64,000 bases of DNA from Kerstersia similis. GTDB taxonomy: Bacteria; Pseudomonadota; Gammaproteobacteria; Burkholderiales; Burkholderiaceae_B. Both the position numbers and the translations under genes were made by a program. The stretch lies in contig NZ_CBCSIQ010000004.1 of NCBI RefSeq assembly GCF_965139615.1, forward strand, positions 1 through 64,000, in the 5' to 3' direction. Each line of letters starts with the position of its first letter. Position 1 is the first letter of the stretch. Below the pieces are notes generated by a model, which was not told where the DNA came from, searched no databases, and saw only the letters and a list, made by a program, of their open reading frames with translations. This document shows, one piece after another, positions 45,721 to 54,751 of this stretch.

Positions 45721-46125
45721 ATGGCGTTCGATTCCAACCCTTTTACCATTCACGATGTTCAGGCATTTCCCTATGTCGTTTTTCGCAGCGAGGCGGCCAC
45801 GCCAGGCTACGCCTTGCAATGGCAGGCCGAAATGGATGCCTTGGTGGCATGTGGGCTGCCTTTTGTGGTCGTGCATGAACAGATTCAATACGAAGAGGAT
45901 CATGAGGACCGCAAGATCAGGGCGCTCTGGTTGAAGCACAACAAGGAAGCGCTGGGGCGCGTCTGCCGCGCGTTGATCAGCGTGGAGCCGGATGAGCAGC
46001 AGCGCGAAAACGTACGCGCTTTTGCTGCCACGGCGCAAAAGGCATTTGGTATTCGCCAGGAGGTCGTCGCGACGCCAGACGAAGCCAGGGCCGTGGCCAG
46101 AAGTCTGATTGTTGCGGCGTTCTAG
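45721..46125 (+). CDS. Unrecognised 134-residue protein upstream of a Fur-like gene
   Basis: I do not recognise this protein. It appears soluble, with alternating strands and helices (FPYVVFRSEAATPGYALQWQAEMDALV, PFVVVHEQIQYEEDHEDRKIRALWLKHNKEALGRVCRALISVEP, and a helical C-terminus), and has no signal peptide. AGGAAA lies about ten bases before the ATG. Thirteen bases separate it from the Fur-like gene, so they likely form an operon, suggesting a role linked to metal or haem uptake. The upstream gap (45435-45720) contains a small CCTTGCC/GGCAAGG hairpin at 45545-45563 and nothing else clear. Confidence 0.75.
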   Translation: MAFDSNPFTIHDVQAFPYVVFRSEAATPGYALQWQAEMDALVACGLPFVVVHEQIQYEEDHEDRKIRALWLKHNKEALGRVCRALISVEPDEQQRENVRAFAATAQKAFGIRQEVVATPDEARAVARSLIVAAF

Positions 46126-46138
46126 GCGGGCGGGTGAT

Positions 46139-46663
46139 ATGTACAGGGAAGAGCCGTCACGGGCGGGCGTCGTACCGGCTGCGGCTGGCCAGCGGGAAGA
46201 TGGCCGGGATCGGCAGGATGCGCCGGTACTGGTGACATTGCGCAGCCTGAAACTGCGTCCGACCATGGCGCGCATTGCCATTTTGCAGACCATGGAGACG
46301 GCTGATGGGGAGCCGCTGGCCGCAGAGGATGTGTTGCGCCATCTGGTGCTGCGCAATATCCGTACGGGCCTGGCGAGTGTCTATCGTATTCTGCGCGAGT
46401 TCGAAGAACGGGGCATTGTGCGGCGTGAGTATCGTCCCAGCCGTAATGGCGCCAAAACCCTGCATCGCCTGGTCGCGCAGCATATCGACCGCAGCAAGGA
46501 CAGGTTGATGTGCCTGGAATGTGGCGCAACCCTGATATTGGATGAGCCGACACTGCGCGGACAGCTGCTGCGGCTGGCGGAAACCCAGGGCTTGCCGCTG
46601 GCAGGGGGCAGCCTGATCATCCAGGCCTTATGCGCCAGCTGCAGTTTGCAGATGGGCGTGTAG
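46139..46663 (+). CDS. Fur-family regulator with altered metal site
   Basis: This 174-residue protein has the Fur winged-helix core (PTMARIAILQTME, LRNIRTGLASVYRILREFEERGIVRRE) and the structural zinc pairs CLEC and CASC. However, the HHDH segment before the first CxxC, which helps bind the regulatory metal in Fur, is replaced by SKDR, and the conserved HSL of the C-terminal domain is GSL. An N-terminal extension of about 40 residues is present. It may respond differently from Fur or Zur. It follows the gene at 45721 in one unit. Confidence 0.82.
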   Translation: MYREEPSRAGVVPAAAGQREDGRDRQDAPVLVTLRSLKLRPTMARIAILQTMETADGEPLAAEDVLRHLVLRNIRTGLASVYRILREFEERGIVRREYRPSRNGAKTLHRLVAQHIDRSKDRLMCLECGATLILDEPTLRGQLLRLAETQGLPLAGGSLIIQALCASCSLQMGV

Positions 46664-46686
46664 TGGGGCCGGGCGAGGCTGGAACA

Positions 46687-46738
46687 GGAACCGCGCAGGG
46701 AGATCCCGCGCGGTTCCGGCAGCCTATCCAGGGATAGG
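46687..46738. terminator. Two hairpins between convergent genes
   Basis: GGAACCGCGC/GCGCGGTTCC (46687-46717, with an inner GGG/CCC) is followed by CCTATCC/GGATAGG (46723-46738). They separate the Fur-like gene from the end of the PKD lipoprotein gene. Neither has a T run. Confidence 0.5.
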
Positions 46739-46782
46739 CTGCTGCGCCTGCCTGTCGGTGGCGCGCCAGAGAGCTGGCGGGT

Positions 46783-49209
46783 TCAAGAGGCTGCGTCGCA
46801 TTGTGGCCACGGTGTGGCACCATTGTTGAGCACCGCACCGCGCCAATGTTCATAGACGAAGGTCTGCTCCGGAATTTCCTTGATGCGGAACGTCCAGCGG
46901 AAGCCTTCGTACAGCGTTGCATCGTTGCGCAGGCAATTGAAGACCGGGCTCATCAGCTTGATCTCCGCAGTGCTGCCCTTGGCGATGCGCTGGCCTTCGG
47001 CCAAGCCCGTGAAGTACGGGGTCAGGCGTGCCAGATTGCCATTGATATGTTCGCCTTTGACATCGACGATGGTGTAGTCGCCATCCATGGCAGTCAGGCG
47101 GAAGGTTTTTTCGGTCAGCGGTATGGTGCCGGGAGTACTGCTGCCGCCGCCATAGTTGGCCGCTACCTGACGCTGGTAGGGCCAGGGTTGCAGCGCGACT
47201 TGTTCGCTCGCGGTGCCTGCGGAAAAGACGTCCGCCAGGACGATGCCTTGGGCCGCGCTCAGGGGCGCGATGTTGATCGTGAAGTCATAATCCGGCAGGT
47301 CGGCAATCCCGTCGCTGATCTGATAGCGGAATACATACTCGCCCGGCAGGCTGAAAGTCTCGGATGAGGTTTTGCACAGGCCGCTGCTGCGGTTGTTGCC
47401 GTGGTTGCCGCCATCCGGCTTGCTGATCAGGGTGCGATGGGTATAGATGGTGTCGCCGTCGGGGTCAATCACCACGGGCGTGAAGGGGATCACCATGCAC
47501 GGCAGCAATTGGTAGGGCGCGGCATCCCGCAACTGCGTATGCTGGGTACGGTAGGCGATCCGGCGGATTTCCGGCGGATTGTTCACGAGCTTGGCAATGG
47601 CCTGGGTCTGGGCATATGTGCTGGAACGCATGCCGCGGTCATCCTCGACTTCCAGGCGCACGGTATAAACGCCCGGTACATCCGGAATCAGTCGGGCACG
47701 GCGGTACTCGCGGGATTCCGGTTCGATTTCCGCAACCAGCGCAGCCTGGCTGCCATCCGGTTTGTCAAACAGCGACCAGTGGAAGCTAAAGGGGTCGTCG
47801 TCGGGGTCACTGGCGCTGGATGCCAGGAACAGCATGGGTTCGTTGACCAGCACGGATGCGGTAATGGGTTTGATCGTGCCGGCCAAGGGGGTATTGTTGA
47901 TACCGCCGATTTTGGCCGTGACGGTGGCGGTCGAGACGAATTCGTTGACGCCATCGGAAACTGTCATGCGGACGGTATAGTCGCCAGCCAGATCCAGCTT
48001 CTGAATCTTTTGATAGGTAGGCATGCCTGAGCCAGGAAGTGCCTCGACCAGCGTGGCAGTGCTGCCTTGGGGGATAGCGATCAATTCGGCCTTGATCAGT
48101 TGTATCGGTTCCCCTTCCGGGTCATAGCCTTCAAACATGAAGTTCGCGCGGCCACCCACTTCCTGTTCGCCGACGCTGCTGGAGGGGTAATAGCCCTTGC
48201 CGCTCAGTGCGCCGACGATAGGCAGATTCTTGCCGGGGAAGCTGTCCGGCTTGGTCACCGTCACTTTGACTTTCTGTATCGTGCTCTGCCAATTCCCGTC
48301 ATAGACAAAGAATTCGAGCAGATAATCACCGACGGCGACAGGGGTGAAGCTGGGGTGAGCAGAGTTTGCATTGCTCAGCTCCGGCACCGGCACGTAGCTG
48401 GGGGTTGCGCCATATTGTGCGAAACGCCAACGGTATTGCAGCGGTTGATGATCGGGGTCGTAGCTCGCGCTGCCATCCGGCCTGGCCACTTCGCCGAGCT
48501 TGATGGTGAGGTCCTTGGCCACGGCGACCGGAGGAGCGTTGCCGGACGATACGTTGACCTCCACACGGGCCGGCTGGCTGTCTTTGCCGTTGTGGCTGAC
48601 CACCAGCTGCAGGATATAGGTGCCTGCAAGATCCAGGTGCAGCGTGGCATTGCCCGAGGTGTAATCGGCAACGCTGCCGGCACTGCCCTCAGGTTTTTCC
48701 AGCAGTGTCCACAGGTATGCCAGCGGGCCGGATGCGCCGGTCGGTGCCAGGCTGGGCGTCCCGTCCAGGCCCAGGGTGGCGGTGCCCAACCTGACGCTGT
48801 ACTGCGTCTGGGTGATCGCTACCGGTTCGGTATTGTGGGCGTTGATGACGACACGGGCAGGTTTGCTCGAAGCCACGTCATCATGGACGATCAGGTCGGC
48901 CGTATAGCTGCCCGGCAGGTCGGCGGTGAAGCTGGGGGCAGGCGTCGTGTCGCCGTTCAGCGTTGCCGTGCTGCGGGTGGGTTTGCCTGCCAGCGTCCAC
49001 GTGTAGGTAATGACGCCGTTGTTGGGGGAGGTGCCGGAACCTTGCAGGGTGACGGTATCGCCCATGTTCACGGTCTGATTGTTGCCTGCATCGGCAACCG
49101 GCAGGCTGGTTTCGGCCGGCGGGGAGGAATCGTCGCTACCGCCGCCGCACGCGGCGAGAAACAGGGCGGCGCCCAGTCCTGCCGCAAGATTGCGTAGTGA
49201 GCATTTCAT
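46783..49209 (-). CDS. Large surface lipoprotein with repeated PKD-like domains
   Basis: This 808-residue protein begins with a lipoprotein signal (LAACGGG, lipidated C21) and then has about six Ig-like PKD-type repeats, marked by recurring patterns such as ADAGNNQTVNMGDTVTLQGSG, LAGTYILQLVVSHNGKDSQPARVEV, DYTVRMTVSDGVNEF and YTVRLEVEDDRG. The C-terminal 200 residues are different and contain several cysteines. AGGAAG precedes the ATG. It lies 99 bases after the STN receptor in the same direction, so it may be a surface partner for ligand capture; that is an inference. Confidence 0.82.
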   Translation of the reverse strand: MKCSLRNLAAGLGAALFLAACGGGSDDSSPPAETSLPVADAGNNQTVNMGDTVTLQGSGTSPNNGVITYTWTLAGKPTRSTATLNGDTTPAPSFTADLPGSYTADLIVHDDVASSKPARVVINAHNTEPVAITQTQYSVRLGTATLGLDGTPSLAPTGASGPLAYLWTLLEKPEGSAGSVADYTSGNATLHLDLAGTYILQLVVSHNGKDSQPARVEVNVSSGNAPPVAVAKDLTIKLGEVARPDGSASYDPDHQPLQYRWRFAQYGATPSYVPVPELSNANSAHPSFTPVAVGDYLLEFFVYDGNWQSTIQKVKVTVTKPDSFPGKNLPIVGALSGKGYYPSSSVGEQEVGGRANFMFEGYDPEGEPIQLIKAELIAIPQGSTATLVEALPGSGMPTYQKIQKLDLAGDYTVRMTVSDGVNEFVSTATVTAKIGGINNTPLAGTIKPITASVLVNEPMLFLASSASDPDDDPFSFHWSLFDKPDGSQAALVAEIEPESREYRRARLIPDVPGVYTVRLEVEDDRGMRSSTYAQTQAIAKLVNNPPEIRRIAYRTQHTQLRDAAPYQLLPCMVIPFTPVVIDPDGDTIYTHRTLISKPDGGNHGNNRSSGLCKTSSETFSLPGEYVFRYQISDGIADLPDYDFTINIAPLSAAQGIVLADVFSAGTASEQVALQPWPYQRQVAANYGGGSSTPGTIPLTEKTFRLTAMDGDYTIVDVKGEHINGNLARLTPYFTGLAEGQRIAKGSTAEIKLMSPVFNCLRNDATLYEGFRWTFRIKEIPEQTFVYEHWRGAVLNNGATPWPQCDAAS

Positions 49210-49308
49210 GGTGGTGAACTTCCTATGCTGAAAAGTCCTGCCAGGCAGGCCGGACGGGGAATGAAAGCGCGCTTGCCGGGGCGCGCGGGTCTGAGGGAGC
49301 GAGCGGGC

Positions 49309-52080
49309 TCAGAAAGTCATGGTCATACCCAGGCGCGCCGTGCGTCCGGGGGCCGGCACCATGCCCAGGCTGAGTGCATCGAGGTAAAAACGGTCTGTCA
49401 GGTTGTCGATCGTGAAATCCACGCTGAACTGGTCGCTGACCTTGTAGCTGGCGTAAAGGTCGAAGAGCCGGTAGGAGTGCCAGAGCACGGGGGCGTTGAA
49501 ACCGACCTGGGCGTTGTAGCGGGGCACCTGATTGCGCTCGCCCATGAAAATGGCGCGCAGGCCGAGATCCAGGCGGCGATCCAGCAGGCGCGTTCCCAGC
49601 GTGACGCTGGCATGCCAGTTGGGCGGGATCATGTTGCTGATATAGCTTTGGGCAATGCCGTAATTGGTGCAGTAATCCCGTACCCGGCTGCCGACGTTGC
49701 AGACCTCTATGCGTGTGTAGCGTGTGGCGCCGAAGTGGGTGTAAAGCATGCCCAGGTCATAGCTGCCGGAGAGTTCCAGGCCTTCGAAGCGGACGCCCTG
49801 AATGTTGCGCATACGGAAAAAACCATACGAGGCGCCTTCCTCCCACATGTTCGGTATGGTGCGCGTCAGGTAGTCCTTGGTATGGTTGCGGAAGTAGGCG
49901 AACTTCAGGCGCAACTGGTCGTTGCTGCGCAGCAGGCCATCGTGCATGTAATTGATGCCGACCTCTTTGTTTTTTGTGTGTTCGGGTTTGAGGTCGATAT
50001 CCAGTGCCGGCCCGACGGACCATCCCGACGTGGTTTCGAACAGGCTGGGCATGCGTAGCGCTTCGGCATAGCGGCCATAGAACTGCAGGCCGTCCAGCGG
50101 TTCCCAGACCAGGCTGAACATGGGGGCCGAGCCGCTTTTCCGGTTTTTATAGAAAATGGCATCGCATTCGCCATCGCCGTTGCTGTCGTTGCAGTACTGG
50201 CTGTGCTCGGCGACCGGCAGGGCATTGCTATCCTTGGAACCGAACCAGGTCTGGCGTATGCCGGCGTTGAGGGTCACGCTGGGCAGTATCGTCCAGGCCA
50301 GGTTGCCGAAAGTGCTGGCTTCCCAGCGCTTGCCCGAACGTGCGCCGCCATAGAAGCCGCTGTAGCTGCCTTCTGCGACATCGGTACTCATTTTTTCCTG
50401 TTGTCCGGCCACACCATATTCCAGCTTGATCCCGCCCAGGGCATCGAAATGCATGGTGTTGCTGATGTCGCCGCCCCAGCGCCGGTAGGTTTCTTCCCGA
50501 TGTGTGTTTTTCTCGATATCTATGCTGTAGATTTCAGGCGTATTGATATCGCTGCGGTTATCGGTATGCCAGAGGTTGGTGTGCAGGGAGATCCAGCGGT
50601 TGTCCTGCGGACGCCAACGGTGGCGCAAGGCATAGGTATCCTGCTTGACCTGGCTGGGTATCCATTGACGGGCCTGGCCAAAGCCCTGGATCTGAGAGGG
50701 CATCATTTCGCCGAAATCGCTGGAATAGCGCAGGTAGCTCAGATCCAGTTCGCTGGCGTCGTTCAGATAGATGTTGCTTTTGAGCAGAAAGGATTTGCTC
50801 TCATACTGCGTGTTGGGAATTCGCTCCCCGGCGCGAAAGCGCGAGACGCCTTCAATGGAAACCGGTGTTTCCCAGTACCAGCCTGCATACTGTTTTTCGC
50901 CTTGCTTGATGTACGGTGACGGGCCATGGCGGCCGGCGTAGTAGTTGCCCTGTTTGCGCTGCGCGTAGGCGGCCACCAGATCCATATGTTCCAGGCGCTT
51001 GGCGACGGCAATGCTGCCGGCAAAGCTCTTTGGCCGGTAGGTGCCGGGCCGGTCCATGCCGTCCTCGGGCGCGAAGCTATCCGGCATGGTGTAGTCCTCG
51101 GAGCAGTAGCTGCTGATCCGGCAGTCAGAGCGATAGACATTTTTTTCCAGGTAGTAGCCCGCGTAGGTACCGGGATCCGGGGCAGAGCCGCTGTTGTTGC
51201 CAGTCGTGCTGCCGCGCACACGCATGCCGAAGCTATCGCCCTCAGGGACAATGTCGTCCGCACTGATGGTACGCATGCTGACCAGCCCGCCAGTCGCGCC
51301 CGTTCCCTGGGCAGACATCGTCGGGCCTTTGTCGATCTGGACACTGCCGATCAGGTCGGGATCGACATAACTGCGCGAAGCCACGCCGGCATAACCGCGA
51401 TAGACCGTGGTTTCCTGCCGTGTGCCGTCGATCAGCACGGGCACCCGGCCCTGGCCCTGCATGCCGCGCACATTGACATCCAGGCCGCCGCTGTTGCGGT
51501 TTTCTCCGACCAGCACGCCTGGAATACCGCGAAAGATGTCACCCACCGACAAGCCGCGCGACCGTTCGATATCCTCGCGGCTCAGCACTGCCTGAGAGCC
51601 GGCGGTACGGTAGGGGCTATCCCCCGGATCCTCTGCACGCAGGGCGGTGACCTGGACAGTATCCAGTTCGACCACGCCGGCGGCTTTTTTCAAGGCGTAG
51701 CCATTGGGACGCCGTTCGAGCACATAGCCGCTGCCGCGCAGCAGCTGGTCAAACCCTTCCCTGAGGCTATAGCTGCCTTGCAGCCCCGGGCTTTGCAGGC
51801 TATCCAGCTGTGCCGCGTCGAATGAAAGCAGTACGCCGGACTGCGCCGCATAGCGGGCCAGTACCGTGCCCAGCGGTCCCGGCGCGAGCTGGATATCGCG
51901 TTTTTCGCTGGGGGTCTGAGCCAGTTGCGCGGCGCTTTGCGCCTGCGCGGCGTCCGGCAGCTGGCCGATGCACAGCAGGCTGCTCAGGCAAGCCAGGTGA
52001 ATGGCCGTGAACTTGCCATGGCGCGCGGGTGCAGCACAAGCGTGCAATGGAAAGGCAGGGCGGGGTACGGAACGCAGCAT
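49309..52080 (-). CDS. TonB-dependent receptor with STN signalling domain (HasR/FecA-like)
   Basis: The 923-residue receptor has a long signal peptide (ending DAAQAQ), an STN domain (about 60-130: IQLAPGPLGTVLARYAAQSGVLLSFDAAQLDSLQSPGLQGSYSLREGFDQLLRGSGY), a plug with DIFRGIPGVLVGENRNSGGLDVNVRGMQGQGRVPVLIDGTRQ, and a barrel ending in MTMTF. Together with fecI and fecR upstream, the STN domain indicates surface signalling. The barrel resembles haem or haemophore receptors, but no histidine lies between its FRAP-like and NPNL-like positions. ATG at 52080 is the start. Confidence 0.9.
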   Translation of the reverse strand: MLRSVPRPAFPLHACAAPARHGKFTAIHLACLSSLLCIGQLPDAAQAQSAAQLAQTPSEKRDIQLAPGPLGTVLARYAAQSGVLLSFDAAQLDSLQSPGLQGSYSLREGFDQLLRGSGYVLERRPNGYALKKAAGVVELDTVQVTALRAEDPGDSPYRTAGSQAVLSREDIERSRGLSVGDIFRGIPGVLVGENRNSGGLDVNVRGMQGQGRVPVLIDGTRQETTVYRGYAGVASRSYVDPDLIGSVQIDKGPTMSAQGTGATGGLVSMRTISADDIVPEGDSFGMRVRGSTTGNNSGSAPDPGTYAGYYLEKNVYRSDCRISSYCSEDYTMPDSFAPEDGMDRPGTYRPKSFAGSIAVAKRLEHMDLVAAYAQRKQGNYYAGRHGPSPYIKQGEKQYAGWYWETPVSIEGVSRFRAGERIPNTQYESKSFLLKSNIYLNDASELDLSYLRYSSDFGEMMPSQIQGFGQARQWIPSQVKQDTYALRHRWRPQDNRWISLHTNLWHTDNRSDINTPEIYSIDIEKNTHREETYRRWGGDISNTMHFDALGGIKLEYGVAGQQEKMSTDVAEGSYSGFYGGARSGKRWEASTFGNLAWTILPSVTLNAGIRQTWFGSKDSNALPVAEHSQYCNDSNGDGECDAIFYKNRKSGSAPMFSLVWEPLDGLQFYGRYAEALRMPSLFETTSGWSVGPALDIDLKPEHTKNKEVGINYMHDGLLRSNDQLRLKFAYFRNHTKDYLTRTIPNMWEEGASYGFFRMRNIQGVRFEGLELSGSYDLGMLYTHFGATRYTRIEVCNVGSRVRDYCTNYGIAQSYISNMIPPNWHASVTLGTRLLDRRLDLGLRAIFMGERNQVPRYNAQVGFNAPVLWHSYRLFDLYASYKVSDQFSVDFTIDNLTDRFYLDALSLGMVPAPGRTARLGMTMTF

Positions 52081-52199
52081 GGTGGTTTTTCGTCGCAAGA
52101 ACTGGAGAAAGATGACGCCTCATTCCTGAACTGGAGATGAGGGAGGCTCTTACTTGTTCTATCGGGCGAGATCGAAAAACCGCGCAAAAAAAATTTGTA

Positions 52200-53192
52200 T
52201 CAGCCGCGTCCGAGGATGATCCAGTACCGGGTGCGCCGCGTGATCTGCAACTGCAGGGTATCGGCCAGCAGGGCCAGGCTGGCGTCCGTATCGCGCAAAG
52301 AGAATGAACCGGAGGCGCGCAGGCCGGCAATGTCCGGCTGCACTTGCAGTAGCCCTGGGCGATAGCGCCCAAGTTCCGTCAGCAAGGTATCCAGGCGCAT
52401 GCCATTGGCGACCAGCAGGCCATGGCGCCACATCAAATCATCGGACGAGGCTGGACGCACGGCGCCTGGCGCGCCGTGTTGGCCGAAGCGCAAGCCCTGG
52501 CCGGGCATCAGTACCGTGAAATCACGGGTTTCTCCGTGGCGTCGCAGGGCAACCTTGCCTTCATGAACGGCCACTTCGGTCTGGCCGTCATGTTGGCGCA
52601 CGGTATAGCCGGTTCCCAGCGCCCGTGCCGTGCCTTCCCGGGTTTCCACCAGCAGGGGGCGTTGCATGGGGTCGGGCTGCCTGGCGGATTCCAGGAAAAT
52701 CTCCCCTGAAAGTAGCCGGATACGCCGTTCCTGGGTTGTGAAGCGCACATCCACGGCGGTTCCGGTATTCATGACAAGCAGCGAACCGTCGTCCAGGCGT
52801 TGTTCGCTGACTTCGCCCAGCCGCGTGTGCAGATCGGAAACCGGTTGCAACGGCCCGCCTGCCAGGCCATCGGCCTGGTAGCGGTAGGACAGCCAGCCCA
52901 GGGGTGCGGCCAGGGCCAGCATGCCCAGGCCGCGCATCATGCGGCGCCGGCCCTGGGTGCGCGACAAGGCCATGGCCGGCAGAATCTGAGGCTGCACCTG
53001 GGCAGGAATCTGGTTGAAAATCGCCATCAGCGCCTGCACCCGCGACCAGGCTTCCGCATGTTGCGGGCTGCGTTGTTGCCAGGTGCGCAGGGACGCGCTT
53101 TCGTCGGCGCTTAGCGCGCCTTCGTCGAAGCGGGCCAGCCAGGCGGCGGCCTCGTTCAGAATGCGGGGGTCAATATCGGAATCCGAAGCCAT
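52200..53192 (-). CDS. fecR: FecR-type anti-sigma regulator
   Basis: FecR spans the inner membrane and passes the signal from the loaded receptor's STN domain to the sigma factor. The 330-residue protein has the DUF4880-like N-terminus (NEAAAWLARFDEGALSADESASLRTWQQRSPQHAEAWSRVQ), one membrane helix near 85-100 (MRGLGMLALAAPLGWLSY), and the periplasmic FecR domain (RLDDGSLLVMNTGTAVDVRFTTQERRIRLLSGEIFLE), ending in an STN-like segment. It lies ten bases after fecI and 119 bases before the receptor. Confidence 0.92.
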   Translation of the reverse strand: MASDSDIDPRILNEAAAWLARFDEGALSADESASLRTWQQRSPQHAEAWSRVQALMAIFNQIPAQVQPQILPAMALSRTQGRRRMMRGLGMLALAAPLGWLSYRYQADGLAGGPLQPVSDLHTRLGEVSEQRLDDGSLLVMNTGTAVDVRFTTQERRIRLLSGEIFLESARQPDPMQRPLLVETREGTARALGTGYTVRQHDGQTEVAVHEGKVALRRHGETRDFTVLMPGQGLRFGQHGAPGAVRPASSDDLMWRHGLLVANGMRLDTLLTELGRYRPGLLQVQPDIAGLRASGSFSLRDTDASLALLADTLQLQITRRTRYWIILGRG

Positions 53193-53202
53193 ACGCTCTG
53201 CA

Positions 53203-53697
53203 TCAGGAGGCTGCCAGGGACAGGCAAGCCAGATAGGCGCGCTGAACATGGCGCTTCACGGAGGTCTCGGCCATGCCCAGGCGGTCGGCAATCTCTGCGT
53301 GCCGCATGCCATCGACGCGCACCATCAGAAAAATGGTGCGGGTGCGTTCTGGCATGGCGCCCAGCATGGCATCAATACGCATCAATGCTTCGCGTACCAG
53401 CATGATGGATTCCGGGGACGGGGCTTCGGCTTCGGGTTGTGCGGCCAGCGCTTCCAGATAAATGCGCTCGACCTCCTGGTGGCGCCAATGGTCGATCAGC
53501 CGAGCCTTGGCGATGCGCACCAGCAATGCGCGGGGATTGTCGCCGATATCGGCGCCGCCCTTACGTATCAGCAGTTGAACAAAGGCATCTTGCGCGAAGT
53601 CGGCAGCATCGGCAGGTGTGGACACCCAGCGCCGTAGCCAGCGTTCCAGCCATCCATAGTGACTATCGTACAGGTGCTCCGCCAAGGTGCCGTTCAT
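53203..53697 (-). CDS. fecI: FecI-type ECF sigma factor
   Basis: This iron-uptake sigma factor directs transcription of the neighbouring receptor locus. The 164-residue protein has the region 2 pattern DSHYGWLERWLRRWVSTPADAADFAQDAFVQLLIRKG and region 4 LGAMPERTRTIFLMVRVDGMRHAEIADRLGMAETSVKRHVQRAYLACL. ATGs at 53736, 53715 and 53697 are in frame. The promoter overlapping the Fur box would start transcription near 53713, so 53697 is chosen. Confidence 0.9.
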   Translation of the reverse strand: MNGTLAEHLYDSHYGWLERWLRRWVSTPADAADFAQDAFVQLLIRKGGADIGDNPRALLVRIAKARLIDHWRHQEVERIYLEALAAQPEAEAPSPESIMLVREALMRIDAMLGAMPERTRTIFLMVRVDGMRHAEIADRLGMAETSVKRHVQRAYLACLSLAAS

Positions 53698-53719
53698 GGA
53701 AGCCAGACAATACATGAGG

Positions 53720-53748
53720 TTAATAGTAATTCTCATTGTTGTCTGTAA
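53720..53748 (-). promoter_or_regulatory. fecI promoter overlapped by a Fur box
   Basis: On the reverse strand TTACAG (53748-53743) and TATTAA (53725-53720) are 17 bases apart. The spacer contains AACAATGAGAATTACTATT (53722-53740), which matches about 13 of 19 positions of the Fur consensus. This is the classic place for iron repression of a FecI gene. Confidence 0.65.
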
Positions 53749-53859
53749 TTGGTAGGAGATGCAAGCGTTTTCCCGTTTTTCCCCTGTGAGGGCGGGTTAT
53801 TGCTGATGGCGGGGCGGAATGAAAACAGGTTCGGCCGACTTTTCCAGCTGGCGTCTTGC

Positions 53860-53875
53860 CTGTCGTGCACGACAG
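53860..53875. repeat. Perfect 16-base palindrome
   Basis: CTGTCGTGCACGACAG is its own complement. It lies between the fecI promoter and the first IS remnant and could be a protein-binding site or chance. Confidence 0.35.
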
Positions 53876-53971
53876 CGGTGTTCGTGATTGGCGCCTGCTG
53901 GGAGAGGATTTCTACCCGTTAAGACGGACACTTCAGAAACGCGTCATCCTGGACGCAAAGTAGCGTGAGTG

Positions 53972-54136
53972 ATGAAACGCAAGAAATACAGTGCTGAATT
54001 CAAAGCGGGATCGGTTGAACAGGTGCGCCGGTCGGATGGCAGTTGTGTCCAGGTCGCTCGGGAGTTGGCCCGCGTTCAGAAGGAGAGGGATTTTTTACAC
54101 GCAGCGGCAACGTTCTTTGCCAGGGAGTCGTCCTGA
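53972..54136 (+). pseudogene. IS3-family OrfA remnant with internal deletion
   Basis: The frame opens MKRKKYSAEFKAGSVEQVRR, a normal OrfA start, and ends KERDFLHAAATFFARESS, a normal OrfA end, but is only 54 residues long. The middle, including the leucine zipper, is missing and the two ends join at ARELARVQ. OrfA proteins often carry REL near both places, so a short-repeat deletion is plausible. The product should be inactive. Confidence 0.75.
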
Positions 54137-54138
54137 GA

Positions 54139-54387
54139 TATCAGGCCATCGAGCGTTGTCGCCATGAGTTTTCCATCCGAATGATGTGTCGTCTGCTGCG
54201 GGTCTCTCCAAGTGGTTTTCATGATTGGTTATTGCGCCCGGTCAGCGCGCACCAGAAGGAAAACCAGCGCTTGCTCACCCTCATTTGTCAGATGCACGCA
54301 GATAGCCAGGGTGCGTTAGGGGCGCCTCGCATGCATGAAGACCTGGTGGAGCGAGGAGAGACGGCCAGCAAGAATCGCATTGCACGC
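54139..54387 (+). pseudogene. IS3-family OrfB, N-terminal remnant
   Basis: In another frame immediately after the OrfA remnant are 83 residues running YQAIERCRHEFSIRMMCRLL to TASKNRIAR. This is the N-terminal helix-turn-helix part of IS3-family transposases (RVSPSGFHDW, GALGAPRMHEDL). The match ends abruptly near 54387, before any catalytic residue, so this belongs to the same broken element as the OrfA remnant. Confidence 0.8.
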
Positions 54388-54751
54388 TCGACGGCGGCGT
54401 GGTCTTCTGCTGTGTGGGCCATGGGGCAACATCCTTTTGTAGATGCTGCCCAGTCTGTCGGCTATGCAGATGAGTGTCCTGCGGCGGAGTTATTTTCAGC
54501 GTCGGCATGCAGGATTGGTCATTCCGTAGGGAACTTCTACAAAACCCCGGCGAATCAACCGTGCCAAGGCCGGGATGCACTGACCTGCATGGCTTCTTAG
54601 TTTGTCGAACTAACCGTGATTAGACATTCCAGAGATAGGGGCTGATCGACTATGCGGTTTACCACTTTGATTAGTTCGGATTCTTTTGGTGCTTCTTCAA
54701 ATGCGTGGTTTTTAATGATTTTGTCCAATATCGAACGGTTGGATTAACTCG
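54388..54751. other. Unassigned stretch between two IS remnants
   Basis: No gene is supported. A short open stretch (FVDAAQSVGYADE) faintly recalls the second helix-turn-helix of AraC-type regulators, but it is too short to trust. The DNA probably collects pieces left by successive insertions. Confidence 0.4.

Noticed and set aside
48067..51825. Long forward frames opposite the PKD lipoprotein and STN receptor
   Set aside because: Both are shadows of well-supported reverse-strand genes and carry no recognisable motif.
54400..54580. Possible AraC-type regulator fragment
   Set aside because: Only about a dozen residues look similar and no surrounding domain is visible.
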